Part shown: positions 37,201 to 47,737 of the stretch, piece after piece | Numbering within the stretch: position 1 is the first letter of the stretch | Layout: each line of letters starts with the position of its first letter | Assembly: GCA_023159155.1 (NCBI GenBank) | Contig: JAJNNX010000008.1 | Coordinates: 496,001 to 560,000 of the forward strand | Origin: Ustulina deusta | Lineage: Eukaryota; Ascomycota; Sordariomycetes; Xylariales; Xylariaceae | DNA: 64,000 nucleotides | Direction: 5' to 3' | Position numbers and translations under genes: made by a program | The notes under the pieces: generated by a model | What the model was told of the DNA's origin: nothing | Seen by the model: the letters and a program-made list of their open reading frames with translations, nothing else | The model's database searches: none

Positions 37201-38114
37201 GCTAGAGTTGTTTGTTAAACCTATAATATTAAACGCTTTTTTTATCTAACTTAATATATCCTTAATTTAACCTTTTAGCTTAATACAATAAGCTGTATAA
37301 TTTTGGTGTAGATTAGCAGGTCGGCTAGCCTTACTTTTAACCTTTTTTTTTTAGAGCGGCTAGATAGAAGGCATAATTTATAAACTTCTAACTTTATTAG
37401 ATGCTCTAGTTAAATAGGTTAAGAAATATAACTGGACTAAGTATTAATACTTATAAAAACTTTATAAATAGAACTTTATTAAAGTAATTGCTACTGTTTA
37501 GCAAAGTAAGCTTTAATAAAGCGGGCGGTACATAATATAAAAAAAGAAAGATCTAGCAATTATTTTTTTTTTTTTAAATAAGTCCCAAGCAGCTTTTATT
37601 TTTATATTTGTATTTTGTATTAAGTTTTTTATAACTACAAAAACTATAATAAACCAGGTATTATATACAATATTTTTGTAAAACTAGACTTTTTTTTAGT
37701 TTATTTTTAATTTTACTATTTAACAAGCTAGTTTTATACAAAAATAAACAACTTTATATGGACTAAAATTTTCTACTAAATTATTAAGCAATTTTACTAA
37801 AAAGATCGCCACAAAAAGCTTATATACTACTTGTCTTTTTTTAGTTCTAAAGGCTAAGCATAGTTGTTACTAAATAGTAATTCGCAGGATTAGCTAGAAA
37901 AGGAGTTATTACTAAAAAATATTACTATTACTAAAATTTATATTATTTCTGATTTATTTTTATAGAACTAGTACTTAATAGTCTTATATATCTAGTAGTT
38001 CTGTTTGATCTTATATTTATAGAAATACTAAGCATAAATATAAACTATTTTATATAAAAAGTTACAATTGGCCGTTTAATAGCGGCTATGTACCACATAT
38101 AATAATATTAAGGC
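31226..38114. other. AT-rich decayed DNA, no gene recognised
   Basis: Nearly 7 kb of RIP-like sequence with dense TAA and TAG in every frame. On the minus strand at about 33130-32600 a helical coding-like stretch is discernible (ALKLAYVYIEDI, AIKVLLTIVDLLKLLKF) between stops, so at least one old protein-coding unit existed. Its family is not recognisable. No LTR pair or terminal inverted repeat found. The part next to 31225 should be the continuation of the sequence at 9130-11022, before the outer element inserted. Confidence 0.4.
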
Positions 38115-38945
38115 TTAACTATATTTTTTTTTTTTTTTCATTAACTTAAAATAGGCACATGGGAAATCAAATATCACCGCACTAAGAAAAAGGAATTGGA
38201 TATAGGTATTCAAAATTTTGTCACAACCGAAAAGAAAAATATCAACCATGCTATCCATGTCTATGTGTAATTGGTCCTCCGCTCGCCTCAAACTCGCTAT
38301 AGACAGCACCATCGATCACTTGGCCCGAGTCGAGCAGCATCCCTGCTCGACTCATTGCGAATCAAGCTGCCTCCCTCTAAATCGACGATCACCCGATCCT
38401 AGTTTCGTTCGGTCGCAGGGATCGGCGAAGGTGTCGTGAAAGTTGGCAGTAGTTTTGATTGGCTGACTTCCGGAAGCTTCGTTTGCGGACTTACATCCAC
38501 AAGCTGGTGTTCTGCCTGCTGGTTCCCGTTGATGTAAGCGTTCCAATGCGCTTCGACAAGTTAACATATGACTCAGGTAGGAAAGAGGGGCACGAGTCTG
38601 CCCCGCGCGCCAAGCCACAGATCTGGATGTGTCAGCCGCCCAAATGGTAGAATGGAGAGCGTGGGATACCTACCTGCAGACAAAAATCGACAACAAAGGT
38701 AAGCAGGTTGCCCTTTTTTGTGTCTGGACAGGGAATTTGACGCGCGCCAGATATCTACAGGGTGAAAAGGAGATTAAGAAGTAAAACTGTGTATATGAGG
38801 GTGAAGCAGAGGGGTCGTTGAGAAATTGCTATGTTATGAGAAGTCGGAGCCGAAACTAAATCCACTGAGTGTCTTGTATAGCGAAACGACTGATATTCTT
38901 TCTACCGCGCCCGTTGCACTGTAACATAAACCTTAGTTTGCGCAG
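38115..38945. other. Start of the ordinary-composition island, no gene called
   Basis: Composition switches sharply at about 38130. Several short open frames exist on both strands, none with family features. A plus-strand stretch DVSAAQMVEWRAWDTYLQ at about 38630-38685, ending before a GTAAGC, looks exon-like, but no upstream or downstream partner is found. It is also the 3' flank of the HET pseudogene. Confidence 0.3.
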
Positions 38946-40983
38946 TTAGGTATTGATCGTCTTAAGTACGGATGGCCATAAGAAAAGAACATCCATTCTT
39001 GGGCATCTGCTAAAGAAACATAAGCCGAGAAGCCATCGTCGAATATATAATTTGGGAATATTGTTGCTGGCTTCCATAAACAAATTCCGGCACTATACCT
39101 AGAATAATACATACCGATCAATATTACGCATATTCTTTCTCTTCGGAGCAGAAGCCATAAAGGCAAAGCTAGCAAAAATTTGCTGCTTTAAGCTTTTTAG
39201 ACTTGTATCTAAATTTAGCATATTTATATAATTATTGTTATTTTAAATAAATATAGCTATATAAAAAGTTATTAATAAAAAATTGCAAAAGTTTGCTAGT
39301 TTTAGTTTTTTTTTTTAATCAATTGCTTGGACTACTTTTATAGCTATAATATATAAATAGTATTAAAGAAATATTATAGTCCTAGATTAATCTTTATTAA
39401 CCTAATCTAGATATGCCTTAATTTAAGTAATAAGGTTTTTATATAACAAAAACTTTAGAATTGTTATAAGTTAAGCAAGCCAATCTTGCTAGTAAAATAT
39501 TAAGTAGCTAGTTTTATTTTTTGTTTGCTATATTTTATTAATAAAGAATATAGCTATATTAATTATTAAACTAAGTTATTAAAAATAACTTTTGGTTAGA
39601 ACACCTAGTTTTATAAAATATATGTTAATAAACCAGTAGTTTTTATTAAATATTAGATTAGGTTTACCCCTAGGGGTACAAAATCCTTAGAAAAGCTATG
39701 TTTTAAAATATTAAAAAATAGTTATTTCTAATAGTAAACCTAAAGTTAACTTTTTTAAGCTATTATAAAAGATTTTATTATTTAAAAAATATATAGCAAG
39801 TATAGCTAGACTTAAGCTTAGTACTTATTAGCTTTAAGTATATAAATAGACTAAATATTAGTAATAGTTAGTAATAATAAAAAAACAGTCTAAAGTATGT
39901 TTAGCGTTTTTTTTTTTTATATAGTTAATAACTTTTGCTGTTATAGAATTTAAGCTTTGCAAAAGTAGTTTATATTTCCCGGCAGTATTTAAAACTTAGT
40001 TTATACTATTTATTCTATATATACGGAGCGCTAAGCATAATTAAGCAGCTTAATAATAGAAATAGACAGAATTAATACAAAGCTTACCTAGGACATTACT
40101 AAAAATATCACATTTTTGCTTTTTGGTTTCTAAATCCGGTAGATGACGGATAAGCAAGGTTATATTTTTCTTTGCTATGTAGTTCTCTTGGAATATCCAA
40201 GCCCTCGTCCACTACCGGTTTTCTATAATTGTAATCAGTAGCCCTAGTGCTCTCTGCGCCTTGTCTAGGCTTGTCCCTTCTGACAACTGAAACTGTCGAG
40301 GTTGTGTAATGAACACATGCGGTTTTCGAGTAGACCAACGGGGTAGCGGCTCAGATTGTACACCCAATCCATTGTTTGTATGGCAGCGCGTTTCTGCTTG
40401 CACATCTTGTGGGTGCAGACTGCTTTGTATTCATTCTGCCGAATGCTCTGCCGATCGACCCAGAGAACCTTTACGCTACGGGCGCGCATATAATTAAAAG
40501 TGCGGTCCTAGACGCAATCTCGAAGTCTTAACGGATAAAACCGTTTATTACTCCTGTCCTAGACTTTGTACTTAAATTTGCAATTCTTTTCGTTGTTGGA
40601 CGGTTTCCACGGGTATGATACGGCCACAACCTCTCTGTTTTCTAGAGCGTTGATCCTGTGTTGGAATACTAGGGTTTGCTTTATATGCTTGTGATGTAGT
40701 TTGTTGCGGTACCTGGGCTGCGGATGCTTATAATCTAAAGAAAAGCATTCGAGGTGCCTAATAAAGCGGAAGAACTTTTGCTGTTGGACTTGAGGTTCTT
40801 GGATGTCGAGAAGAAGGGAAATGAGGGGTTTTCTATGGCACGTGGCGATTTCGTGTAGCGACTTGTTATAATCGTCGCTCTCATTACTCTCATTCCGAGC
40901 TTTGATATTTTTTATTCTCGCTCTGTTTCTAGGATAAGGTGACGAATAGCTTTGCAGTATTGAATAGAGGGTTTAAAATCCAT
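38946..40983 (-). pseudogene. HET-domain protein pseudogene, full length, internally RIP-mutated
   Basis: Near-complete HET (heterokaryon incompatibility) protein of about 680 codons, from ATG at 40983 (MDFKPSIQYCKAI) to TAA at 38946. HET proteins act in fungal non-self recognition and cell death. Domain landmarks in order: VAVSYPWKPS (about 40640), YMRARSVKVLWVDRQSIRQN (40490), AIQTMDWVYNLSRYPVGLL (40390), WTRAWIFQENY (40195), GKLCI...LCLALR (40090-40030), then in the AT-rich part GFCTP and WFINIYF (about 39670-39620), and a C-terminal IRRWLLGLCFF (about 39030). Lesions include TAA at 40914-40912, TAG at 40561-40559 and 40510-40508, and frame breaks. 40100-40983 and 38946-39180 have normal composition, whereas about 39190-40090 is AT-rich and full of stops. 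Confidence 0.85.
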
Positions 40984-41894
40984 GGGTTCAAAAATTAATG
41001 TTGTCAAGAGGTCCTTGCGCTGACTCTAAGGCCTGCTTGTCCCAAGTCTGCCCGACGACCGCCTAACCTCCATGCCAGGTTTTTTATTGGCGATAAACTT
41101 TGCTAACAGCAGCGTGGGTCGGCTAACAACGGCACGGTATCAGACATACACACCATTTGCCATGGCACTGTACCACTGTCAACACTTCTATATCTCTGCC
41201 GCAAAAGGTAAAGCGGGAACCGAATGGAAACGGCGAACAGCTAGATCAGACGGTTTCAGGCTCCGGCCATGCTAACGGACCCCACTTCCGCATTCTTCTG
41301 TGCATGTTCATGCTATCTTTTGTTTACAGTAATTAATAAAGCAAAAAAAAAAAAAAGGATAAAGGGGTTTTACAACTTCTAAGTTAAAACATTACTATTC
41401 ACTAATTGTTGGAGGCAGTAGCTAAACCTATGTTATAACCCAGCTATAATAGCTCGTCTGAGTGCTAGCAATCGTCAGTCCAGATGTCTCCGCTAAGAAG
41501 TCATCCTCAACCTCTGCAAAAAAAAAAAAAAGAAACTCGCCCATCCGACTCGACCACCACCCGCCTTTTGGGACAACTTATCCGAAATCCCTCTAACTAA
41601 AAATGCCTTGCGAGAGCTGGAGAGAAGAAATACCGAGAATTTTTTACACACACAATCTTTCCGTTCTTCTCTGCTTCGTCGACCCATTATACAACGTAGC
41701 ACCACGCAGTATCTCGACTGTTGTAGCCCAATCGAAAGAGAACGCATCAAACGCTTTGCGAGAACAGGAGGTCCTGACCTGTCCGGTTTACGAGGAGTGG
41801 GTTAGACCCTTGTCTCCCTTCCCTATCATAGAGTCTGATATAATACTTGGTTGGCTAGTACCGCCACGAGCCCAGCATTGTGCTCAGATCAGGC
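40984..41894. other. Intergenic region between divergent HET pseudogene and DUF7924-like gene
   Basis: Ordinary composition with short spurious frames on both strands. Contains A-runs at 41343 and 41519. It should hold both promoters; no TATA box or other element stands out. An in-frame TAG at 41856 closes the frame of the gene to the right, supporting its ATG at 41895. Confidence 0.4.
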
Positions 41895-42977
41895 ATGAAT
41901 AGTAGGCAGTCCCATCTTGGCCGTCGAAAACGTGGCTCGGCTTCCGCTCTGGAAAGCACCCCTACGCTACCAACAACTCGCAGTAAAAGTACTAGCCCGT
42001 ATGATCGGGCCTTTCAACAGCATCTCATCGACCACGGGATTTACCCTAACAAATATAAGTATCCTAACAGGCAAGCACCCCTGCCACCAGAGAACCTGGA
42101 GGAGATTATGCAAGTGATGGCACAGCCACGGCTATCTCTATCTCCCTTACGTTTTACTCAAGAGAATTTTGAGAATTTTGAACAAAAAGATGCAGATGCT
42201 TGCAAAGAGTGGCAGGTTATATCCGACGTAACACCTCTCATCGAAGGAGAGGTGACGGACAGCAAGTGCGTTGCTGGGCAAGTCCCATTTACAAATCTTG
42301 AGGGCCTGACGGATGGCTCACTTGTGCCTGGTAATCCCGATCGATATCACGGCGTTCGTCCTGAACAACTCGATCAACAAGTTCGGATACAACTAGGTAG
42401 CTATATCGTGCCGTCGACACAGCATGATCTCCCTATCGCACCCAACTTTTTCCTCACTGCCAAAGGCCCGGATGGATCCCCAGCAGTAGCCGAACGCCAA
42501 GCATGCTACGACGGCGCGCTGGGAGCGAGGGGCATGAACAGTCTTCAAACGTATGGTGAGCCGGAATTGGACTCCGACAATAAGGCATATACGTTAACAT
42601 CAACGTACCAAAGGGGTACTCTAAAAATATATGCCAGTTACCCACTATCACGGGCTAGTCTGGGTATGCCTCGCGAGTACGCAATGACACAGGTCAACTC
42701 TTGGAGCTTAACCGGCAATCCTAGTACGTTTCGGCAAGGGGTAACTGCGTATCGAAATGCAAGAGACTGGGCAAAGCGAAAGAGAGACGAGGCAATCAAA
42801 AAAGCGAACGAAACAGCGGCACGAGATAAACATGATACATCACCACCATTTAGTGACTGCGATCTTGATACTATTACTACCGTTCAAATAGATGAAGATG
42901 TAGATGTAGATATACCCCCGGCTAAGCGTGCTCAAGGGCTTCGTAGGCAACAACCTGCTAGCACGAAGTCAGAATAA
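41895..42977 (+). CDS. DUF7924-like fungal protein
   Basis: 360 codons, intact. The open frame extends 5 codons upstream to a GTG but has no ATG there, so ATG 41895 (MNSRQSHLGRRKRG) is the start. Order: a basic, Ser/Thr-rich N-terminus (1-40); YDRAFQQHLIDHGIYPNKY, a typical opening of this family; LSLSPLRF at about residue 78; the core NFFLTAKGPDG (184-194) followed by VAERQACYDGALGARGM; TLKIYASY; and a C-terminal FRQGVTAYRNARDWAKRKRD with acidic and basic patches. The family is fungal, of unknown function. From memory its core often reads FFLEAKG, which resembles the ExK of PD-(D/E)XK nucleases; here the acidic position is Thr188, so activity is doubtful. Neighbours are pseudogenes. Family call from recognition only. 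Confidence 0.7.
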   Translation: MNSRQSHLGRRKRGSASALESTPTLPTTRSKSTSPYDRAFQQHLIDHGIYPNKYKYPNRQAPLPPENLEEIMQVMAQPRLSLSPLRFTQENFENFEQKDADACKEWQVISDVTPLIEGEVTDSKCVAGQVPFTNLEGLTDGSLVPGNPDRYHGVRPEQLDQQVRIQLGSYIVPSTQHDLPIAPNFFLTAKGPDGSPAVAERQACYDGALGARGMNSLQTYGEPELDSDNKAYTLTSTYQRGTLKIYASYPLSRASLGMPREYAMTQVNSWSLTGNPSTFRQGVTAYRNARDWAKRKRDEAIKKANETAARDKHDTSPPFSDCDLDTITTVQIDEDVDVDIPPAKRAQGLRRQQPASTKSE

Positions 42978-43265
42978 TAAGTAATCTCTTCCAACGACGA
43001 AGCTGACGCGACGGTGACAAAAAAGGGAGAGAGGTACGAGCTATTTGCTAGCTTGCAGGGGGTGGAGACTGGGGTCAACTAGACGAACGCCCCTGTATCC
43101 CCCTACCGGCAGCCAGGTCCTCGGCGCTGCAGCACCATCTTGCATTGGATTCTACCTACTTCGCTCACTTGCATCCACCGCGTTCTCATCTGCATCCCCA
43201 GAACACGCGCCTTCTCAACGCCCTTGTCGTTCCCTACCCTGAATAATTCTCTGCGACGAATCAAC

Positions 43266-43649
43266 ATGGCGTCCGAAAAGATCACCGCTAAGGACATGAT
43301 GGCTGTCGCTAAAGTCTAGGAATGCTTTGAGACGAAGCCAGTTGTGCGTTCCCCACTTCCTTAAGCCCTGTTGGCGTGGCTAATGCAGTGCTAGGTCAAT
43401 TGGGAGAAGCTTGCTGCCAAAGCTGGCTTCAAAGACAGTGCCACGGCCAAAGCCCACTACGAGCCACTTCTCAACCCCGACCGTCCCGGCGATGCGCTCG
43501 GAAAGGGACAACGTTCTCACGACAACAAAGCCGCTTCGATGCGAGTTAAAACCGAGACCCTAGAGACAAAAGACGGAAACGAGCAGTATACCCGCAACAG
43601 CTTCGCGTCCCGCTGCTGCCCATACGACCTGGAGGATGGAGAGGTTTGA
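43266..43649 (+). pseudogene. Small MYB/H1-like protein pseudogene, two exons
   Basis: Exon 1 from ATG 43266: MASEKITAKDMMAVAKV, then an in-frame TAG (43317-43319), then ECFETKPV. A 51-base intron (43344-43394) follows: GTGCGT donor, CTAAT branch-like site, TAG acceptor, phase 0. Exon 2 starts VNWEKLAAKAGFKDSATAKA and ends with TGA at 43649. The layout resembles the small ascomycete proteins with a single MYB/H1-like helical domain, in which a Trp occupies the place of the stop (AK-W-ECFE). One TGG-to-TAG change would have inactivated it. The C-terminal part (residues 60 on) is not conserved to my knowledge. Confidence 0.6.
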
Positions 43650-44503
43650 ATTACCAGCTCGATATGGAAGACTGGGTTGTGAGATGCGTTAAAGGAGGGG
43701 ATACGTCAGACAGATGCCGAGGATCGGCGTGCAAGCTCGGCTTCTCGTATTGCAGATACTCTGTGATCAGAACTGATAAGCGTAGCACTCACGTAGACAT
43801 GGCAACGCGTTGCCCTTGACCACAGTCTTAATTTCTACCGCAAGGTGTCATGCTGATAAGCTTCGAACTGTCGCAGCAATATTCTCGCTTTTACGGCCCA
43901 CGAGAAGTTTGGAGTAGTATCAAAAGTTGCACTGGAGGAGGTGGAACAGGGTCAACAAGTACAGAAGCGGAAGCAGTATGATGGATTGAAGTTTCCTGGA
44001 ATGCATCCAGAAATATTACGGTTCGCGCACACCGGAACACTCGAGGCTTCTTCGCCGGCAATTATTACTATATTTACTCTTGTAGCACATCTAATTCTTG
44101 TCTCTCTTTTACATAACCTCGTCGTTTCTCTATGTCGGCCTAATAAGCACCTGGGTACTTTCGTACACCCATCAATGTAAAGGGCTTCAAGAGTACGGGA
44201 CATAATTACTCAAAAATGCGGTTTAGCAACTAGATTCGGTCGGCCATGTTGCTCATACACTTGCTGGGGGGGGATGTATCAGGCTGATCTACACAGCCGG
44301 GTCAAGAGCTACCAGAGCGGTCCTTACTCGGGATTGGCACCAGACTCTGTTTTGCGCCATTAACGCATCTTTTCCATACCGCAGATCTTATGCAGGATTT
44401 CCTCTTTCCCCAAAGCAAGCTCCGCGGCTGTGGCCCAATAATCTCGACAGAGCTTGCGTCGAGCAGTATAGTGTTCTGGCGGTACCGTCGCCTCTTCTCC
44501 GTC
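43650..44503. other. Spacer, no gene called
   Basis: Ordinary composition. Open frames at 43941-44180 and its antisense are short and featureless. Holds the 3' ends of the pseudogene to the left and the minus-strand gene to the right. Confidence 0.4.
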
Positions 44504-46405
44504 TCACTCCTCTTGCTCCAAGATGCCAGCTTTCTCCTCTAGACCAGATAACCATTCCCTAATAAGCGTAAAGTCTCGGTTTGTCTCTGGAGGACCGCCG
44601 CTACCACCTTCGTCTTCGTCTTCATCGGAGTCGAGCACGTCGAACCACTCATGGTCCCAGAGATCCTTTTCATGCATGGCGTATCCGTTGAAGCGCAGCC
44701 AGCCAAAAATACTCCGGGTAGCATTTGCCGACACGACCTCTTTCTCTCTATCTAGCCCATCATAGGCAATAGAAATTCGGCGTTTGTCAACAAGGGATTT
44801 TGTCGATGAACGACATGGAGATGGGCGGGACCCAGTCACGAGACCAGGCGATTGGAATCGCGAAATGCCATCAGCACAGTCCCATGAGAAACCTCGGTAC
44901 TGAAGCCAATGATTCCCACATTCTGCGTGAATCCGGACTTCCAAGTCTACATCCCCTACAGCTGTCACTCCAAACGGTCTCCACTGGCAGATAGGAACCC
45001 TGGCATGTTGGCCGGAATGAGAGAGGAAGAGGAGCCGACACTCATCTGCACGTGAGATGTATCCGTCTGTCACAAGAGGGTTAGACACGGGTTGCTGGAG
45101 GAATGACTGTACTGTGCCCGACCACACAGCAGAGTGAAGGTCTGCTGGTATCTGCCCGTGTCGAACATCTTTCAAAAGGGTCTCTTGCAATCGTAAAATG
45201 GTAGCACCAACCCACAGGAATGCGACGGATGGCTCGCGTTCCATGAGCATGCGTCCAAGAATATGCGGCTTGCCATGTGCCATAGCATCGATCGCAGCTG
45301 TTGCTCCTTGTAGCCATGGGGTTACGAAGTTGCAATCAACCGATGGCTCATAAAACGAGCTCAATAGCATCGGGCGTATGGCCCTAGTATTGCAGCTTAA
45401 AGTAAGAAGTCGGTCTAGGTGACCTTCCTTGTGCCAGTCGTATTCCTGATATTCAGGAGAGAGGCCCTGTCGACTGATAGCCACCCCACCTGCCTGCGTC
45501 CTGTTGTCAAGTTTAGGATGGGATAGTTGAAATTGGAACGCCCGATTTTTGCCGAAACATGGCAGCAGAAGGACAGCAGCCAAGGCAGCGTGACTCTGGT
45601 CCATGATATTGTGACGTAGGCAGAAACGGTTGAGAAATAGGTAAGCTGCCGTAAAAGACACGGCTAAAGAAGAACGAAGAGGAGATGGGAAGGATGGATT
45701 TGTTGTCTGTAGGATGAACGAGTGACCCGTTCGTAAGAAAATGGACCAAGGAGACATGAGTTGTCCGTCCGTTATGGTCGACTGCCAGCCCTGTTGTGGC
45801 GCTAATACGGCAGCCCACCATCGAGTCTCCTCCGGGCTTGCAGCTCCAATATCGACATAGCTGCAGCTCCAACCCGGTGACTGCTCTGAAAGGTCGTCTT
45901 GGTACTTTGCTTGACTGCCGGTGTAACGAAGGGAGCAGGGTTCTGATAATAACTCAGTCCAGCGAGCAGACAGGATATAGGCCCAGGCCAAGACGAGGAC
46001 CGGGACATAATTCCTATCGGACCGAATAAACCACGGGGGATTGCTGGAATGCGCCGGCTCGGCAATGGATAGGGTGACGGGACCGCTCGTAGCCACCTCA
46101 ATATCCAGCTGCTGCTGAAAGGATGAAAAGTCGACATCGTCCTTGCAAGGTGGCGACCCCCAAATGGAGTAGCCCGTCACATAGAGCCGAGGAGGCGCAT
46201 TATGTCGGGCGGGCTGTACACGCTTCAGTCGTAGATAAGGAGAAAAATAAGGGTGTTGGCGAAATAAGTCGTCAGTTGAGAGACAAGACACGGGCAAAGC
46301 GGGATTCTCATTAGCGTAGAGATAGAGACGCGACCAAACCATAAAGGCGGCCTCGTAAGTCTCGCGAAACGCCTCGGGGTTCGGTCGTACCAAATCGTCG
46401 TCCAT
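44504..46405 (-). CDS. Conserved fungal protein of unknown function (633 aa)
   Basis: Intact minus-strand gene. The frame is open 20 codons further to a TTG at 46465, but the first ATG is 46405 (MDDDLVRPNPEAFRETYEAA). Features: LYVTGYSIWGSPPCKDDVDF (about 100-120); WFIRSDRNYVPVLVLAWAYI (about 160), which may be structural rather than membrane; RWWAAVLAPQQGW; the DQSHAALAAVLLLPCF segment; HLDRLLTLSCNTRAIRPMLL; FLWVGATILRLQETLL; SAVWSGTVQSFLQQPVSNPL; and an acidic C-terminus with an Asp/Glu run. I recognise the pattern from many ascomycete genomes, where it is a hypothetical protein, sometimes carrying misleading automatic names. No catalytic motif is visible. The codon pattern is clean and there are no introns. 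Confidence 0.75.
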   Translation of the reverse strand: MDDDLVRPNPEAFRETYEAAFMVWSRLYLYANENPALPVSCLSTDDLFRQHPYFSPYLRLKRVQPARHNAPPRLYVTGYSIWGSPPCKDDVDFSSFQQQLDIEVATSGPVTLSIAEPAHSSNPPWFIRSDRNYVPVLVLAWAYILSARWTELLSEPCSLRYTGSQAKYQDDLSEQSPGWSCSYVDIGAASPEETRWWAAVLAPQQGWQSTITDGQLMSPWSIFLRTGHSFILQTTNPSFPSPLRSSLAVSFTAAYLFLNRFCLRHNIMDQSHAALAAVLLLPCFGKNRAFQFQLSHPKLDNRTQAGGVAISRQGLSPEYQEYDWHKEGHLDRLLTLSCNTRAIRPMLLSSFYEPSVDCNFVTPWLQGATAAIDAMAHGKPHILGRMLMEREPSVAFLWVGATILRLQETLLKDVRHGQIPADLHSAVWSGTVQSFLQQPVSNPLVTDGYISRADECRLLFLSHSGQHARVPICQWRPFGVTAVGDVDLEVRIHAECGNHWLQYRGFSWDCADGISRFQSPGLVTGSRPSPCRSSTKSLVDKRRISIAYDGLDREKEVVSANATRSIFGWLRFNGYAMHEKDLWDHEWFDVLDSDEDEDEGGSGGPPETNRDFTLIREWLSGLEEKAGILEQEE

Positions 46406-46809
46406 AATAAATTTGACTTCGTTGGTGAACAGGTCTGTTGTGCCAATCGAGAGAGGAAAGGACAAGAGATTTTGTATTGATGTGATGCTGGTACTGCAAC
46501 CTCAACAATAACAGGGTGGTGATTGGGTTGCACGAACGCCAGCACCTGCAGGGTCGGCAGGTAACGAGTCGCTAAGACGGTAGTAAAATCTGCACAGCAC
46601 GAGATGAATACGACTAGTGAGGGATATATCCACATCTATATAGATGCCCCGGCTGCTTGCAAGGTAGATAGAAATGTTTTTTCTCGTCTAGTCCTTGCCT
46701 CTGGAACGTCTATGAGTTCGTGCGTGGTTTGCCCCTCACATGGGAAGAACCGATATAGCAGCTAACGGATGTAGTTGTCGAATGAAACATCGCAATTTTC
46801 TGGGAAAGA
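46406..46809. other. Divergent promoter region
   Basis: 400 bases between the starts of the 633-aa gene (minus) and the 69-aa ORF (plus). No gene; TATATAGATG near 46636-46645 is the only TATA-like string. Confidence 0.35.
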
Positions 46810-47019
46810 ATGTCTGCCAGCTCCGGAGTAGCAGGATTCTACAATGAGCACAACTACTACACTTGCGAAGCCCAGGGCTGCCAGAAGAAGTTCAAAGTCT
46901 GCCAAACCGGCAACCATGACAACGTGGATTCCGGTGCCTATGTTCTCTGCAAGGCCTGTCCTGATCATCGGTATTCATGCTCGACTGTTGATACATATAA
47001 CATAACTCGATTGTCTTGA
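46810..47019 (+). CDS. Small Cys-rich protein, possible zinc ribbon
   Basis: 69 codons from ATG 46810 to TGA 47019. Cysteines at 19, 24, 31, 47, 50 and 57, with His36 and His53, give Cx4C...Cx2CxxH patterns (CEAQGCQKKF, LCKACPDH) suited to one or two zinc sites. No signal peptide, so an intracellular protein is more likely than a secreted effector. Codon use and an unbroken frame with regular Cys spacing favour a real gene over chance. Family not named; function unknown. Introns downstream cannot be excluded. Confidence 0.5.
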   Translation: MSASSGVAGFYNEHNYYTCEAQGCQKKFKVCQTGNHDNVDSGAYVLCKACPDHRYSCSTVDTYNITRLS

Positions 47020-47737
47020 GCCTTTGCTGGATTGTTCTAGGCGAGATCTCTGGCTGATTATTAGCAAGGAGGAGGGGGGAGGGCGGGCTAGGGAGGTAAG
47101 TGAAACATTCCAGCTAATCGTAGAGGATTCTAACCCTATTCTAGTAATAGCCCTATAAATTACCCCAGTTCTATCCCAATTTAGTTAGCCGGCCGGTGTG
47201 ATATGGTCAGATTTGTGATGAATTCATGCCTAGTCTTTTATACGCATCCGCCTTCTCGTGAGAAGAGGGCTTGCTGATGAGCTGATCTAGTCCTTTGGGC
47301 CCGGGGACTGACTAGCGCCTTGCGGAATAGCCGTTATTAGAGGGTGGAGCAATTGGCACGTCGTTTCAGGCGGACCTTCGACGAAGTCTTTTTGCACGTG
47401 TTGCACGACTCAGCCAAAAGTAAGGTTCCCATACAAATTTGGTGGTGGGGCTACAGAAGTCTGTTCAGATTAAAAGATTGTTCCATATTAAAAGTGCCCC
47501 CTAAGCGCAGCGAGGGGTCTCCAAGGGTAGATCCCCTAGTATTATACCACCGCAACAGCCAGTCCCATTATATATATAACAGTTTATGTCCGGTATACCG
47601 CCGCAGAAAGCCTTCCATTTCTCTATGCCATCCAACACCCAGCATTAGAACTCTGTATTTCTTTATTTTCGAGTGAGGCGATTAGAGATGTCGAGTCGAG
47701 CGAACTTCTAAGTTCAATACTGTCTTCTTTGCCACCG
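47020..47737. other. Spacer, no convincing gene
   Basis: A GTG-started frame at 47344-47676 lacks family features. Low-complexity G/A tract near 47070-47095. Nothing else stands out. Confidence 0.4.

Noticed and set aside
44523..46635. Several 60-136 codon frames overlapping the 633-aa gene
   Set aside because: Shadows of a long intact gene in other frames.
47344..47676. 110-codon plus-strand ORF
   Set aside because: GTG start, no family resemblance, no supporting signals.
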